This document shows positions 52,982-62,508 of a stretch of DNA of 64,000 nucleotides, piece after piece. The first letter of the stretch is position 1; every line of letters begins with the position of its first letter. The translations under genes were made by a program, and so were the position numbers. Source of the DNA: an uncultured Saprospiraceae bacterium (GTDB lineage: Bacteria; Bacteroidota; Bacteroidia; Chitinophagales; Saprospiraceae). The notes below the pieces were generated by a model. The model was not told where the DNA came from. It ran no database searches and was given only the letters and a program-made list of their open reading frames with translations. Location of the stretch: the NCBI GenBank assembly GCA_938015435.1, contig CALLPN010000001.1, positions 62,001-126,000 of the forward strand, written 5' to 3'.

Positions 52982-53063
52982 TGTGTATAAATACGATCAA
53001 CCCCTCGACTTCTTTTCTTTTTAGATTGTAGTAACTTTACTTGACCCAACAAGTAAAGAAATA

Positions 53064-53966
53064 TTGGATAACAGAATCCACAAAAACACCGGTATTAGAT
53101 ATGCAATATTGCATTTCTATCTCTACAGTAGCCTACACATTGCTATCTGTGCTATGGCAATCACTGCATATAGTTACTTGACATTACCTACTACTATAGA
53201 CTATAGTTATGTAAAATTTGTGGGTGCGTCTACCCTACTTTTATACTCGATCCATCGGATTATTGGCATCAAAAAATCTGATAATTATGCTTCCCAAGGA
53301 CGGTTTGCGATCATCATCAAATACAAATCACATTTAATTGCTTACTCCATTTTATCTGCCACCTATTGTGCGTATGCCTATTACACTTTTGATTGGAATC
53401 GAAGACTTTCACTTGTCATACCCGCTGTATTATCGTTAAGTTATAGTTTGCCCATATTTTGGGGAGGTAAGAGACTTCGAGATTTTCATTGGATCAAGAT
53501 TTTCCTAATTGCCATTTGTTGGGCTGTGATCACATGTACTATACCTTATTTTGAAATTATCATTTCAGCATGCGATACTTCTCTTACTTATCATACTATA
53601 ATACTCACTACAATTGAACGTGCAATGTTCATATTTGCGATTACAATTCCATTTGATATCAGAGATAGAGAAATAGATAAGAGTATTAATGTATTCACTT
53701 TAGCAACGAGATTTGACGACCGATCATTGAAGCGTATTTCTTGGTTAGCTTTGATCATAGCTAGTATTATCTCAATACTTCTTTATTCACGAAACGGATA
53801 CACATCTATAATATTCACTTATTTCATTACTGCTTACCTAATTTATCTTAGTAATGAGCAACGATCAGACTACTTCTTCACTGGAATTATAGATGGTTGC
53901 ATGTTACTACCAATATTGATTTTGTGGTTTTATACTATCACGGTTCCACTTTTTGGATCGTTCTAA
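53064..53966 (+). CDS. UbiA-like prenyltransferase-family membrane protein
   Basis: A 300-residue membrane protein with about eight hydrophobic segments. The start is probably TTG at 53064; the next Met is at about residue 31, inside the first membrane segment. The second aspartate-rich motif of UbiA enzymes is recognisable as IPFDIRDREIDKSINVFTLA at about residues 200-219 (family 'D..D...D...g..TlA'). The first motif is not intact; SIHRIIGIKKSDNYA stands at that place. It belongs with the Bacteroidota UbiA-like proteins of unknown substrate. It lies after the repeat array and shares no operon with a quinone gene. Confidence 0.7.
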   Translation: MDNRIHKNTGIRYAILHFYLYSSLHIAICAMAITAYSYLTLPTTIDYSYVKFVGASTLLLYSIHRIIGIKKSDNYASQGRFAIIIKYKSHLIAYSILSATYCAYAYYTFDWNRRLSLVIPAVLSLSYSLPIFWGGKRLRDFHWIKIFLIAICWAVITCTIPYFEIIISACDTSLTYHTIILTTIERAMFIFAITIPFDIRDREIDKSINVFTLATRFDDRSLKRISWLALIIASIISILLYSRNGYTSIIFTYFITAYLIYLSNEQRSDYFFTGIIDGCMLLPILILWFYTITVPLFGSF

Positions 53967-54119
53967 ATCGAAATTCACAAGATTTCATAATATAGATGGA
54001 CTGCTTAACCAAAACTATCAAATAGATCTAGATAGTCTTCATTTTTATACATTAATTAAATTATACATATATTTATAGTATAAAACTTATTCTTTAACCT
54101 ACAACTTAACAAAATAAAC

Positions 54120-54467
54120 ATGGGCAAACTTGATGACAAAGTAGACTTCTACGCGGAATTCATGAAAACAAAACTTAACATGAAATCTGTAGATAGAGAT
54201 CTATTACATGCAGTCTCTAAAGCATGTGGACCTGCGATCTACAAACTTGATGCTTCTAAGGTATCTAGTTCTGATAAAGCAGAAATGGCAACAGTAAAGC
54301 AAAACTTCTGCGTAAAGAAATTAGGGTGTGCTGATACACCTAAATTAGACAAAGCCATTGATTCGGTTATAGAAAAATTTGGCAAAAGTAGTAGAAGTAA
54401 GCACCGAGCTGTGTTTTATTACTTACTGACAAAAAACCTTAAAAAAGAAGGAGTATTCTCTAAATAG
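54120..54467 (+). CDS. DUF2853 family protein
   Basis: A 115-residue soluble protein that reads as DUF2853 throughout: KVDFYAEFMKTKLNMKSVDR, LLHAVSKACGPAIYKLDASK, KQNFCVKKLGCADTPKLDKA and KSSRSKHRAVFYYLLTKNLK. The family is small, helical and of unknown function, and is common in Bacteroidota and Proteobacteria. It is monocistronic: 153 bases after the UbiA-like gene and followed at once by a strong terminator. Confidence 0.88.
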   Translation: MGKLDDKVDFYAEFMKTKLNMKSVDRDLLHAVSKACGPAIYKLDASKVSSSDKAEMATVKQNFCVKKLGCADTPKLDKAIDSVIEKFGKSSRSKHRAVFYYLLTKNLKKEGVFSK

Positions 54468-54487
54468 AAACTCTATCCTAAAATGAT

Positions 54488-54524
54488 AAAAGCCAGAAAG
54501 ATCTTTATAGTTTTTCTGGCTTTT
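54488..54524 (+). terminator. Intrinsic terminator after DUF2853 gene
   Basis: A perfect 12-bp stem AAAAGCCAGAAA/TTTCTGGCTTTT (54488-54499 and 54513-54524) with a 13-nt loop ends in four T, 20 bases after the stop. Confidence 0.85.
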
Positions 54525-54824
54525 ACATATTTAGTGATCTATGATATAGTCAATAGAAGTATATCAAATATGCCCAACATGTAATATTTTGATTTTAAAA
54601 GACTAGTCAAACAAATTCTCAATCTCCTATAATCAGTAACTCAAGAGTGATTTCTGGTTATAAATCAGACGATATAGGTGTTTACCCCTATATAATCATA
54701 GTATTATAAAATAATTATATATATAATCCTCATATACGTACGCTATTGGTATCTTTGTATATAGATTACCAGTCATTTAGTTTTGTGCAATCTTTTGACT
54801 GATAAGCTTCACCAAAAATAACCA
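54525..54824. other. Intergenic region with a possible -7 element
   Basis: About 300 bases before the TPR gene, very AT-rich. TATCTTTG at 54750-54757 matches TAnnTTTG and would give a leader of roughly 60 bases; no good -33 element is seen. No gene is recognised. Confidence 0.4.
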
Positions 54825-56666
54825 ATGAACATGAGATATATTTTACTCATTCTCAGTATACACTTTTGTGGATTTTCACTAGCCGCACAAGAGACATATC
54901 TGGATCAATCGCAAGAACCATTACTACATCAAATCTCCGAAGCCTATCATAATGCCTTATATGCTAGAGCTATAGATCTATCTGATGATTATATCACTCA
55001 GCGAAGACAACTTAATCAAGATCATATTCCCACTTCTGAAACCTTGGTTAATATCATGAGCCGTATATCGGCTGTACATCTTGATCGCGATGGAGCGTCC
55101 TTAGAACTAGAGAACTATGCGCTTTCGATAAACCCTGACCACCTAACCGATAAAGCTTACTTTGTATTAGGAGATTATTTTTATAATGAAAAAGTGTTTG
55201 ATTCAGCTATACACTACTTCAGTGAAATTAATTCACTCCACTTAACTGATGAAAAATATACAGAGGCTTCGTTTAAACTTGCCTACTCTCATTTCGTTAC
55301 AAAAGACTTTAATGCTGCAGAAAATAAACTGCTTCAGATTAAAGATATTAGAGATATCTATTACTACCCTTCTAACTATTACTACGGTATGGTTAAATAT
55401 TATAAAAGGGACTACGATGCTGCTATCAAAAGTTATGAACGTGTCTCAAGTTCTAGTCAATACCGAGCTCACATACCTTACTATATTGCACAGATATACT
55501 TTGCCCAAGATAAGATGACAGAACTAATATCGTACGGTGAAAAAATAATAGTTGAACCCGATACAAAAAAGGTGAAAGAAATTAGACTGCTATTGGGCCA
55601 AGCCTATTTTCAGCAAGGTAATTATTCTGAAGCATTACCTCACCTAAAATATTACGAAGCTAATACTGATAAATTAACAAAAGATGAGTTTTACCAATTA
55701 GCATTCACACAGTATCAACTATCTCAATACGCAGATGCTAAAGAAAATTTCAAAGAACTAACCAACCTAAATGATAAACAAGGACAATTAGTTAATTACT
55801 ATTTAGCTGATTGCTATGTAAAGGCCAATGATTTGAATAGTGCAAGAACGGCATTTAAAAAAGTGAGTCAGATGCCTTTCGAGATAAGTATGCAAGAAGA
55901 AGCATTATTCAACTATGGTAAACTGTCTGCAGAACTAGGCAACGACAGAGAAGCCATCAATACTTTAGTCAAGGTAGAAGAGACATCACCATTTTATGAA
56001 GAAAGTAAACCAATAATCAATGATATTCTGGTGAATACAGAAGATTATTCCAACGCAATCAATATCATTGAAGGCATACCCACATTAACTCCAGAATTGA
56101 AGGTGACATATCAAATGATTACACTCAAAAAAGGTTTGCAACTATATAATGAAAAAGATAAAAGTGCTGCTAAAGAAATGTTCGATAAGTCAATAGCTAT
56201 AGATGTCAATCGAACATCAAGTGCACGAGCACAATTCTGGTTAGCCACTATGCTACATGAGAAAAACCAATCTACTCCTAGCCTTCAATCTTATCAAAAA
56301 TATTTTACTTTATCTAAAGGATTGTCGTTGCCCTCAGCTTCCTCAGAATATGTTGCGCATTATAATCAAGCTTATAATTATTTACAGCAAGAGGATTATG
56401 GTCAAGCAGAATTTCATTTCAAAAATGCAATCGTAGGTATAAACACAAATCGCGAAAAAATTAAAGATGAATACATTACAACAAGAGTACTTACAGATGC
56501 CCTAGTCAGAGCGGGTGACTGTGCTTTCTCTGCAAATAATTACGATGACGCTCAAAACTATTATGATCAAGCTATAGACCGCAAACAGCCAGGCTATGAT
56601 TATTCTTTATATCAAAGAGCGCTAATAGAAGGATTATCAGGAAGACCTTACGAAAAAATTATTTAA
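54825..56666 (+). CDS. TPR-repeat exported protein, N-terminal part (gene split by an in-frame TAA)
   Basis: 613 residues with signal peptide ending in SLAAQ and many TPR-like repeats (AYFVLGDYFYNEKVFDSAIH, AYSHFVTKDFNAAENKLLQI, YYYGMVKYYKRDYDAAIKSY). The frame ends at TAA 56664-56666, after GRPYEKII. The same frame continues directly with LEEIINENPNSEYVDDALFQ and more TPR units to 57953, so both parts are almost certainly one ancestral gene of about 1042 residues. Large exported TPR proteins of that size, followed by an outer-membrane barrel gene, are common in Bacteroidota. Cause: real nonsense mutation, sequencing error or, less likely, readthrough. The likely location is the periplasm or outer membrane. 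Confidence 0.8.
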   Translation: MNMRYILLILSIHFCGFSLAAQETYLDQSQEPLLHQISEAYHNALYARAIDLSDDYITQRRQLNQDHIPTSETLVNIMSRISAVHLDRDGASLELENYALSINPDHLTDKAYFVLGDYFYNEKVFDSAIHYFSEINSLHLTDEKYTEASFKLAYSHFVTKDFNAAENKLLQIKDIRDIYYYPSNYYYGMVKYYKRDYDAAIKSYERVSSSSQYRAHIPYYIAQIYFAQDKMTELISYGEKIIVEPDTKKVKEIRLLLGQAYFQQGNYSEALPHLKYYEANTDKLTKDEFYQLAFTQYQLSQYADAKENFKELTNLNDKQGQLVNYYLADCYVKANDLNSARTAFKKVSQMPFEISMQEEALFNYGKLSAELGNDREAINTLVKVEETSPFYEESKPIINDILVNTEDYSNAINIIEGIPTLTPELKVTYQMITLKKGLQLYNEKDKSAAKEMFDKSIAIDVNRTSSARAQFWLATMLHEKNQSTPSLQSYQKYFTLSKGLSLPSASSEYVAHYNQAYNYLQQEDYGQAEFHFKNAIVGINTNREKIKDEYITTRVLTDALVRAGDCAFSANNYDDAQNYYDQAIDRKQPGYDYSLYQRALIEGLSGRPYEKII

Positions 56667-56705
56667 CTTGAAGAAATAATAAATGAAAATCCTAACTCTG
56701 AATAT

Positions 56706-57953
56706 GTGGATGATGCACTATTCCAATTAGGTGATGTGTACCTAAGCCTAGGCAATACTGATTCTGCCTCCAATACTTTTACCGATCTCATTGTTACTCA
56801 TTATGGAAAGTCCCCTTTCATTAATGCTGCGTTGTTAAAAAAAGGATTAATTAGTTATAACAAAGGCGATATGTCTGCAGCTCTAAAATTTTATAAACGA
56901 ATATTCGTGAATAATCCTGCACCCAAAGAATCACAGGCCGCTTTACTTGCTATTGAAGAAATATATATTGATGATCTCAAAAAAGCTGACAGTTACTTTA
57001 CTTACTTAGATTCTATTCCGCAATTTAGGATATCTGATTTTGAGAAAGATTCTTTAAGCTATATAATTGCTGAAAATCAATATCGAAACTCTAACTACGA
57101 AGGAGCTGTTGATGGATTTAATTCTTATTTAAATAAATTCCCTAATGGAACACATAAGTTAGATGCACATTATATCCGAGGAGAATCATTAAGCATTCTA
57201 AATAGATATGGTGCAGCCAATGCTGATTACGAGGCCGTTATAAAACAAGGCTTTAGTAACTACTATGAATCTGCCTTGCGAAAAGCTGCACTTATCAATT
57301 ACAATCATATTCAAGATTTCAAACAATCTTACAAATATTACGACATCTTATCTACTGTCAGCCAATCACCAGATATTACGTATGAAGCTCAACTAGGCGC
57401 TTTAAGAAGTGCATTTCGCACTCAAAAAGATGATGCCATCTTGACCTATGCTTCTCAAGTATATGATAGTCCCTACAATACTTTTGACGAGAAGCTCACT
57501 GCAAAATATTACATAGCTAAAGTATCTTATAAAAAAGGTTTGAAAGATCAAGCATTGATCGCATTCGAAGAAGTAGGAAAGAATGCAACTAACAATCAAG
57601 GTGCAGAATCTAGGTACATGAAAGCTTTAATATTCTACGAAAGTAATCAACTAGAATTAGCTGAAGTTTCCATCAATAACGCTAATGAAAAAAATAGTGC
57701 ATACGCTAATTGGGTTGCGAAAGGCCTCCTATTATTATCAGATATATACATAAAAAACAATGACCTTTTCAACGCTAGAGCCGCTACCGAAGCTGTAGTT
57801 GAAAATTTTAGTAGTGATAAGAATATTCTAACAAAAGCGAATCAGAAATTGCAAGAAATCAAAGCACTAGAAAAGAAGCAAAGTAGAGTCAAGACTAATA
57901 ATAACCCTGGCCAATTAGAGCTAGATACAACAGGAACTAACGGAAACGATTAG
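56706..57953 (+). CDS. TPR-repeat protein, C-terminal part of the split gene
   Basis: 415 residues if begun at the GTG at 56706; coding character begins right after the TAA at 56664-56666 in the same frame. It has about eight TPR-like repeats (ALFQLGDVYLSLGNTDSASN, NAALLKKGLISYNKGDMSAA, HYIRGESLSILNRYGAANAD, RYMKALIFYESNQLELAEVS) and a charged tail (KKQSRVKTNNNPGQLELDT). It has no signal peptide of its own, so as a separate product it would stay in the cytoplasm. This suggests that it is the broken second part of the gene upstream. The next gene, an outer-membrane protein, starts 68 bases on and probably shares the transcript. Confidence 0.72.
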   Translation: MDDALFQLGDVYLSLGNTDSASNTFTDLIVTHYGKSPFINAALLKKGLISYNKGDMSAALKFYKRIFVNNPAPKESQAALLAIEEIYIDDLKKADSYFTYLDSIPQFRISDFEKDSLSYIIAENQYRNSNYEGAVDGFNSYLNKFPNGTHKLDAHYIRGESLSILNRYGAANADYEAVIKQGFSNYYESALRKAALINYNHIQDFKQSYKYYDILSTVSQSPDITYEAQLGALRSAFRTQKDDAILTYASQVYDSPYNTFDEKLTAKYYIAKVSYKKGLKDQALIAFEEVGKNATNNQGAESRYMKALIFYESNQLELAEVSINNANEKNSAYANWVAKGLLLLSDIYIKNNDLFNARAATEAVVENFSSDKNILTKANQKLQEIKALEKKQSRVKTNNNPGQLELDTTGTNGND

Positions 57954-58021
57954 CGATTTAGTTATTGATTATTGTCAAAATAATTTCTTTATTCTATACA
58001 GAATACACCAAAACAATATAG

Positions 58022-59677
58022 ATGAATACTCTAAAACATACATTCGCAATAGCTTTAATACTATTTACGCAAGGGATAACGATTGGACAAGTTGATACTA
58101 CTAGAGTACTTACTGAAGCTCAAAGAGAAGCTCAATCACAGTTTGGAAGTGAAGAACTAGAAGTAATCAAAGCATTCAAAGTGAAGCTTGCGAGTGCATC
58201 TTCTTTAGACATGAAGCCTACAATAGAGTCTGCCCCTCCAACTAATCGAGATTACAATTACCATATTAGTATTGTACCTTATACAATTGAATATGCTGAA
58301 CCGACGATCAAGCCTTTTGCTATGAAGCCCGACTCTAAAAAAGAATACTATAAAGGATATGCAAAGTTAGGCTTTGGAAATTTCTTATCTCCTTTGGCCG
58401 ACGTATCATATCACAATACAGCTGGCAATGTAGAATATGGTATACTTGCTAATTATCTTTCCCTAGATAACTCCAACAATAACATTCATCAAAAAATGTC
58501 GGATATCAATATAAATGCACATGCTAATATTAAGCTTACCGACAACATTGAACTGTTAACAAATATATATTCTTCTATAGATCAAAGGTACTTCTTTCAC
58601 ATACCTGAAAATAAAGTATCTGATTATACAGAAGAAGGAGCTAAGAGATATCTCAACAACTACGGAGTAAAAGTAGGTATAAAGAACAGTTCAAAATATG
58701 CATTACAATACAACTTACTTATTGATGCTAACTATCTAGCCATCACCAACAAAAATACCAATGAAATTAATTCCGACATAACGGGTCGAGTGTCTTATTC
58801 AGGCAAATCATTCGGAGTCTCATTAGATGCCAAAATGGATTTTTCTAAAGGGACAGAATCTATAGATAGTTCCTTTATTACGTTATCCGCTTCCCCTAAC
58901 TTGTTTTGGTCTAACAAAACATTTAATATCAGAGCTGGAGCAAGTACCATAATCGCTAATGATGATACTTATATATTTCCAGTAGCCGAACTATTAGTAG
59001 ATGTACTATCAGATAAGTTTCAAGTCCTTGCTGGAGTCGACCAAGAATACATTCATAATAATATCAGAAGTGTAACGAGCTACAACCCATACTACCAAAC
59101 TCAACAGGGAGATTATGGTGCAACAATTACAAAGTCTTATTATGGTGGTGCTCAAGGTGAATGGGCAAAATTATCATACCGAGGAAAAATTGGATATAGA
59201 GAAATAGCTAATCAGGTAATACTTTTAAATGCAGATGACATTAGAAAATTTGACCTGAATTACATTGATATGAATAGTGTTTTTATAGAAGCCACTGCAA
59301 GCTATTCACTTAATGACATCTTTACTATAGGTGGTGGTTTCCAGCAAAATATTTTTGATTTAGAGGATGGTGTAATTGCTTATCATTTACCTGCAATGAG
59401 GTATAATGCATATACTGTAATCCATTTACTAGATGATAACCTTACGGTTCGTCCGACATTAGCGTTTACAGACAAAGTAGAATACATCAATGAAAGTGGA
59501 AGCGTGGACAAACTTGATCCTATGTTATCTCTAAATGCAAGTATTAACTATAGAATCGGAGATCATTTCGGCTTTTTTGTAGATGCCAAAAATGTTTTAG
59601 CAAACAATTATTCTGAATATTACGGCTACGACGATGTAGGCCTGCATATACATGGTGGTATTACTTTAAAGTTTTAA
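58022..59677 (+). CDS. Outer-membrane beta-barrel protein paired with the TPR gene
   Basis: A 551-residue exported protein with signal peptide ending in ITIGQ. A short periplasmic part (residues 25-105; LTEAQREAQSQFGSEELEVI, FKVKLASASSLDMKP) has no TonB plug. From about residue 110 it is a beta-barrel, with alternating strands such as YYKGYAKLGFGNFLSPLADV and SFGVSLDAKMDFSKG, and it ends HIHGGITLKF with the terminal Phe of outer-membrane proteins. Databases often name such proteins TonB-dependent receptor, but no plug is visible. Its position after a large exported TPR gene suggests the two act together in transport or secretion; the cargo is unknown. Confidence 0.8.
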   Translation: MNTLKHTFAIALILFTQGITIGQVDTTRVLTEAQREAQSQFGSEELEVIKAFKVKLASASSLDMKPTIESAPPTNRDYNYHISIVPYTIEYAEPTIKPFAMKPDSKKEYYKGYAKLGFGNFLSPLADVSYHNTAGNVEYGILANYLSLDNSNNNIHQKMSDININAHANIKLTDNIELLTNIYSSIDQRYFFHIPENKVSDYTEEGAKRYLNNYGVKVGIKNSSKYALQYNLLIDANYLAITNKNTNEINSDITGRVSYSGKSFGVSLDAKMDFSKGTESIDSSFITLSASPNLFWSNKTFNIRAGASTIIANDDTYIFPVAELLVDVLSDKFQVLAGVDQEYIHNNIRSVTSYNPYYQTQQGDYGATITKSYYGGAQGEWAKLSYRGKIGYREIANQVILLNADDIRKFDLNYIDMNSVFIEATASYSLNDIFTIGGGFQQNIFDLEDGVIAYHLPAMRYNAYTVIHLLDDNLTVRPTLAFTDKVEYINESGSVDKLDPMLSLNASINYRIGDHFGFFVDAKNVLANNYSEYYGYDDVGLHIHGGITLKF

Positions 59678-59686
59678 AACCCTAAT

Positions 59687-60220
59687 ATGATTAGTATTAG
59701 ATCCATAACCTTAGATGACCTTAAGGCATATGAACATTGGAGTCAACCGATGCATGCCTATCACACACTTAATGGACCTTACTTCGACAAAAAAAATGCT
59801 GAAGAAATATCCATTTATATCAATAAAATAAGGCAACAACTGCAAAATCGAGTAGACGCACTTCCTCAAAGAAAAATGATCGTTGATCCTAACAACAATC
59901 TAATCGGTGAAGTAAGCTACAGCTGGCGATCTATAGAGACAAACTGGATGGAAATTGGCATTGTAATCTTCGATGAAAGTTATTGGGCTAGAGGCATAGG
60001 TACTCATGCTCTGAGACTTTGGATAACAGAATTATTCAAAGCACACAGTGAGATAATACGAATCGGATTCTCTACGTGGTCAGGTAATACAGGTATGTGT
60101 AAGCTGGCTGAGAAGTTAGGTATGCGACAAGAAGCTTGCTATCAAAACGCAAGGATTGTGAATGGTCAATATTACGATTCTGTAAGTTTTGGCTTATTGA
60201 AAGAAGAATGGACTTCTTAA
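59687..60220 (+). CDS. GNAT-family N-acetyltransferase (RimJ/RimL type)
   Basis: A 177-residue acetyltransferase. The N-terminal SIRSITLDDLKAYEHWSQPM fits the RimJ/RimL branch. The acetyl-CoA motif is YWARGIGTHALRLWITELFK, and the closing helix-strand is GNTGMCKLAEKLGMRQEACY. An insert at residues 40-60 (EEISIYINKIRQQLQNRVDA) lengthens it slightly. Substrate unknown; this branch modifies proteins, antibiotics or small amines. It starts nine bases after the outer-membrane barrel gene and is surely in the same transcript, which I cannot explain functionally. Confidence 0.9.
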   Translation: MISIRSITLDDLKAYEHWSQPMHAYHTLNGPYFDKKNAEEISIYINKIRQQLQNRVDALPQRKMIVDPNNNLIGEVSYSWRSIETNWMEIGIVIFDESYWARGIGTHALRLWITELFKAHSEIIRIGFSTWSGNTGMCKLAEKLGMRQEACYQNARIVNGQYYDSVSFGLLKEEWTS

Positions 60221-60288
60221 ATAGATTAGACTATTTAATACCGCAAAAGATACGTTATTAAATAATCCAAACTGTGTTAGATAAATAT

Positions 60289-60639
60289 CTAATCAGCAGT
60301 CAATGTTAGTTCTACTTCACAACTGGTCTCTATCTCAGTAACCTTAACAGTAACTGGTAAGTCTTCATAACTTAAGCTAATTGCGCTGCCGCCAAATGAC
60401 AGATTAGAGCTCCATTCGAATGCATAATTTTGACTTCCAGCGTTTACTCCATTATATTGAAATGCTACAGGCAGAGGGATAGGCGTATTAGGTGCAGGAG
60501 GCCAAACACAAAATGGCTTGATCTCGCATAGTTCTGCGGTAAAAACGCAATTATCTACTTTCTCTTCTTCTGACTTACCGCAAGACATCATAACGAATGA
60601 AGCAAATAGAATCAATGTAAATAGCTTTATTAATTTCAT
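60289..60639 (-). CDS. Small putative lipoprotein of unknown function
   Basis: A 116-residue exported protein with lipobox MMSC at about residue 20 (TLILFASFVMMSCGKSEEEK). The mature part has four more cysteines (DNCVF, AELCEIKPFCVW, TSCEVE), enough for two disulfides. Its C-terminal half looks like an Ig or PKD-like beta-sandwich (YAFEWSSNLSFGGSAISLSY, LPVTVKVTEIETSCEVELTL). No specific family is recognised. It is convergent with the acetyltransferase gene and stands alone on its strand. Confidence 0.72.
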   Translation of the reverse strand: MKLIKLFTLILFASFVMMSCGKSEEEKVDNCVFTAELCEIKPFCVWPPAPNTPIPLPVAFQYNGVNAGSQNYAFEWSSNLSFGGSAISLSYEDLPVTVKVTEIETSCEVELTLTAD

Positions 60640-61003
60640 GGTTCTGTATTTAGTGATTTTAACTAGTGGGGTTCATATACTAGAGTGTGGGTCTTTGTCA
60701 AACGTTGCAGGAAAAATAGAATCCTCTTTAATAATTAAGTTTTATACTTGAGAAAAGTAAACCATTACAAAAAATGCCCTAATTTCCTTAATGAACCTAA
60801 AACGAATTATTTTTTTTAATTTCTGAACGAAATATCCAACAAGACCGCTCATACCAGAATCTGTTTTTTCTTTAAAATATAGAGTTAACTTTTAAAGGTC
60901 TTGCTGATTGATTCTATTACTTTTTTTAAGTAAAATACCCACTAGCTTAAGGATGTGACCCAAAGTAAATTAACTATACTTCAAAATATTTCTAAGTAAT
61001 AAA
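60640..61003. other. AT-rich intergenic region, nothing recognised
   Basis: About 360 bases between the small lipoprotein gene and the terminator of the TPR gene. It would hold the lipoprotein promoter. I see no coding frame, RNA gene or repeat. Confidence 0.5.
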
Positions 61004-61036
61004 AAAAGCCGAATTCACAATGTGAATTCGGCTTTT
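61001..61036 (-). terminator. Intrinsic terminator after the TPR gene downstream of gyrA
   Basis: A perfect 15-bp stem AAAAGCCGAATTCAC/GTGAATTCGGCTTTT (61004-61018 and 61022-61036) with a 3-nt loop is followed on the minus strand by seven T. It lies 28 bases past the minus-strand TPR stop. Confidence 0.88.
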
Positions 61037-61063
61037 AAATTTAGCTTTAAAAAAGACTGAGAA

Positions 61064-62353
61064 CTATTTTCCTAGCGCTTCTATTTTTGCTTTGTATTCT
61101 TTTACTTTTTCAAACTCGTTTGCTCTTGCATAGATTTCTTTCAGTGCTATGAGAGCATTTCCATCTTTTGAATTCAGTTGCTCAGCAGTGATAAAATATG
61201 GTTTTGCCTTAGCAAATTGCCCATCCATTTCAAGCTTCATAGCATCATACTTCTTAGTTCCTGCTGCAGAAAAATCATTAGATAGTTCATTGATTTTATC
61301 AGTATAGCTTGCTGCTTTATTGTAGTATAGTGCGCCTATACTATATGTAGCATCAAAGTTCTTATCATCTATCACTAATGCCTGATTATAATAATCATAT
61401 GCTAAATCAAAGTACTCTTTAGACTTAGCTGTATTCCCTGCTTTATCTTCTGTTTGATAAAGTTGATCATATACATTTCCAAGAGTATTGTAAACAGTTA
61501 CGTTGTTGGGCTCTTTTTCAATTGCGATTTTTAGCTTATCTGTTAGTATTTCTAACTGGCCAGATTTGAGATAATGGTTAATCTCTGCGAATAAAAGTCC
61601 TGTATCATCTGGATATTTAGTTCTACCCATTTCTAGATATTTCAAGCCTTCCTCAGCGTTAGTTTCAGATTTAATGGTAAATAATGCTTCGTATACTAAA
61701 GCGTGATCATATCCAACATCTGCTAACTCCATGAACAATGGTGTTGCCTCAGATTTCTTATCACCATAGTATCCAGATACTGCTCCGTAAAATGTATATT
61801 CCTGTCTCTGTGCATCGTCAAGAATAGGACTTTTGGCCTTGTTAGATGTAAGTACTTTATCCAAAGCTAAGGCACTTTTGTAACTATTAAATGCACCTTC
61901 GTAATCTTTACTATTGTAAGTACTAATAGCTGAATTGATTAAGTGACCTATCGTTTCCTCAAGTCCCTTAAGTGCATCTTTTTTATGTCCTTTCTTAGTA
62001 CCTAATTCCATCCCTTTACTAAATGACTCATAAGCTGTTTGGGCTGCTTCTGGGTGTTTTGCTACATAAGTAGGATCAAGCAATGTTGCCTTTACTTCTG
62101 CATTCGCTAATTCATTGTAGATTTTTCCTTTTGTATTCCATGCTTCTGGATTCGCTTTAGCTTCATCAGATTCAAATGCAGTTTTCACCAAGCTTAATGC
62201 TTCTGTTAATTTAGCTTCGTTTTCAGCAGGGTTCTGATAATATTTACTGAGGTTTTTTGATGCCTTTTTAAGCATTTTCTTAGGACCATCTTGAGCACTC
62301 ATTGTTCCTACAATTAGAAAAAGGCTCATAAAAGCGATAAGTAATTTTTTCAT
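61064..62353 (-). CDS. Exported TPR-repeat protein downstream of gyrA
   Basis: A 429-residue protein with signal peptide ending in TMSAQ (about residue 20). The rest is made of TPR-like helical repeats: ANPEAWNTKGKIYNELANAE, AYESFSKGMELGTKKGHKKD, VTVYNTLGNVYDQLYQTEDK and ATYSIGALYYNKAASYTDKI. It is probably a periplasmic scaffold for protein contacts. It follows gyrA on the same strand after 155 bases, an arrangement I believe is frequent in Bacteroidota, and ends at a very strong terminator. Partners are unknown. Confidence 0.9.
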   Translation of the reverse strand: MKKLLIAFMSLFLIVGTMSAQDGPKKMLKKASKNLSKYYQNPAENEAKLTEALSLVKTAFESDEAKANPEAWNTKGKIYNELANAEVKATLLDPTYVAKHPEAAQTAYESFSKGMELGTKKGHKKDALKGLEETIGHLINSAISTYNSKDYEGAFNSYKSALALDKVLTSNKAKSPILDDAQRQEYTFYGAVSGYYGDKKSEATPLFMELADVGYDHALVYEALFTIKSETNAEEGLKYLEMGRTKYPDDTGLLFAEINHYLKSGQLEILTDKLKIAIEKEPNNVTVYNTLGNVYDQLYQTEDKAGNTAKSKEYFDLAYDYYNQALVIDDKNFDATYSIGALYYNKAASYTDKINELSNDFSAAGTKKYDAMKLEMDGQFAKAKPYFITAEQLNSKDGNALIALKEIYARANEFEKVKEYKAKIEALGK

Positions 62354-62508
62354 GTTTATTATTTTAATATTAAAGTGTTTCCATTTTTATTGAATCAAGA
62401 ATCCAATTGTTTTCTTAATTATATAATCATTAATAAGACGAAAAGACTTCCTTCAAAGTGTTTTGGTACTGTTAAGGAAAACTTTTCGGCTAGTTAAACA
62501 AGCTAATT

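Noticed and set aside
52855..53052. Minus-strand 65-codon open frame over the repeat array
   Set aside because: It is made of the repeat and hairpin sequence read in reverse, with no protein-like composition.
56664..56666. Recoded stop (selenocysteine, pyrrolysine) or programmed readthrough in the TPR gene
   Set aside because: The codon is TAA, which is not used for either amino acid, and no stimulatory hairpin is seen; mutation or error is simpler.
60285..60300. Palindrome TTAGATAAATATCTAA as an operator
   Set aside because: It spans the end of the lipoprotein gene, is AT-only apart from one pair per arm, and is as likely by chance.
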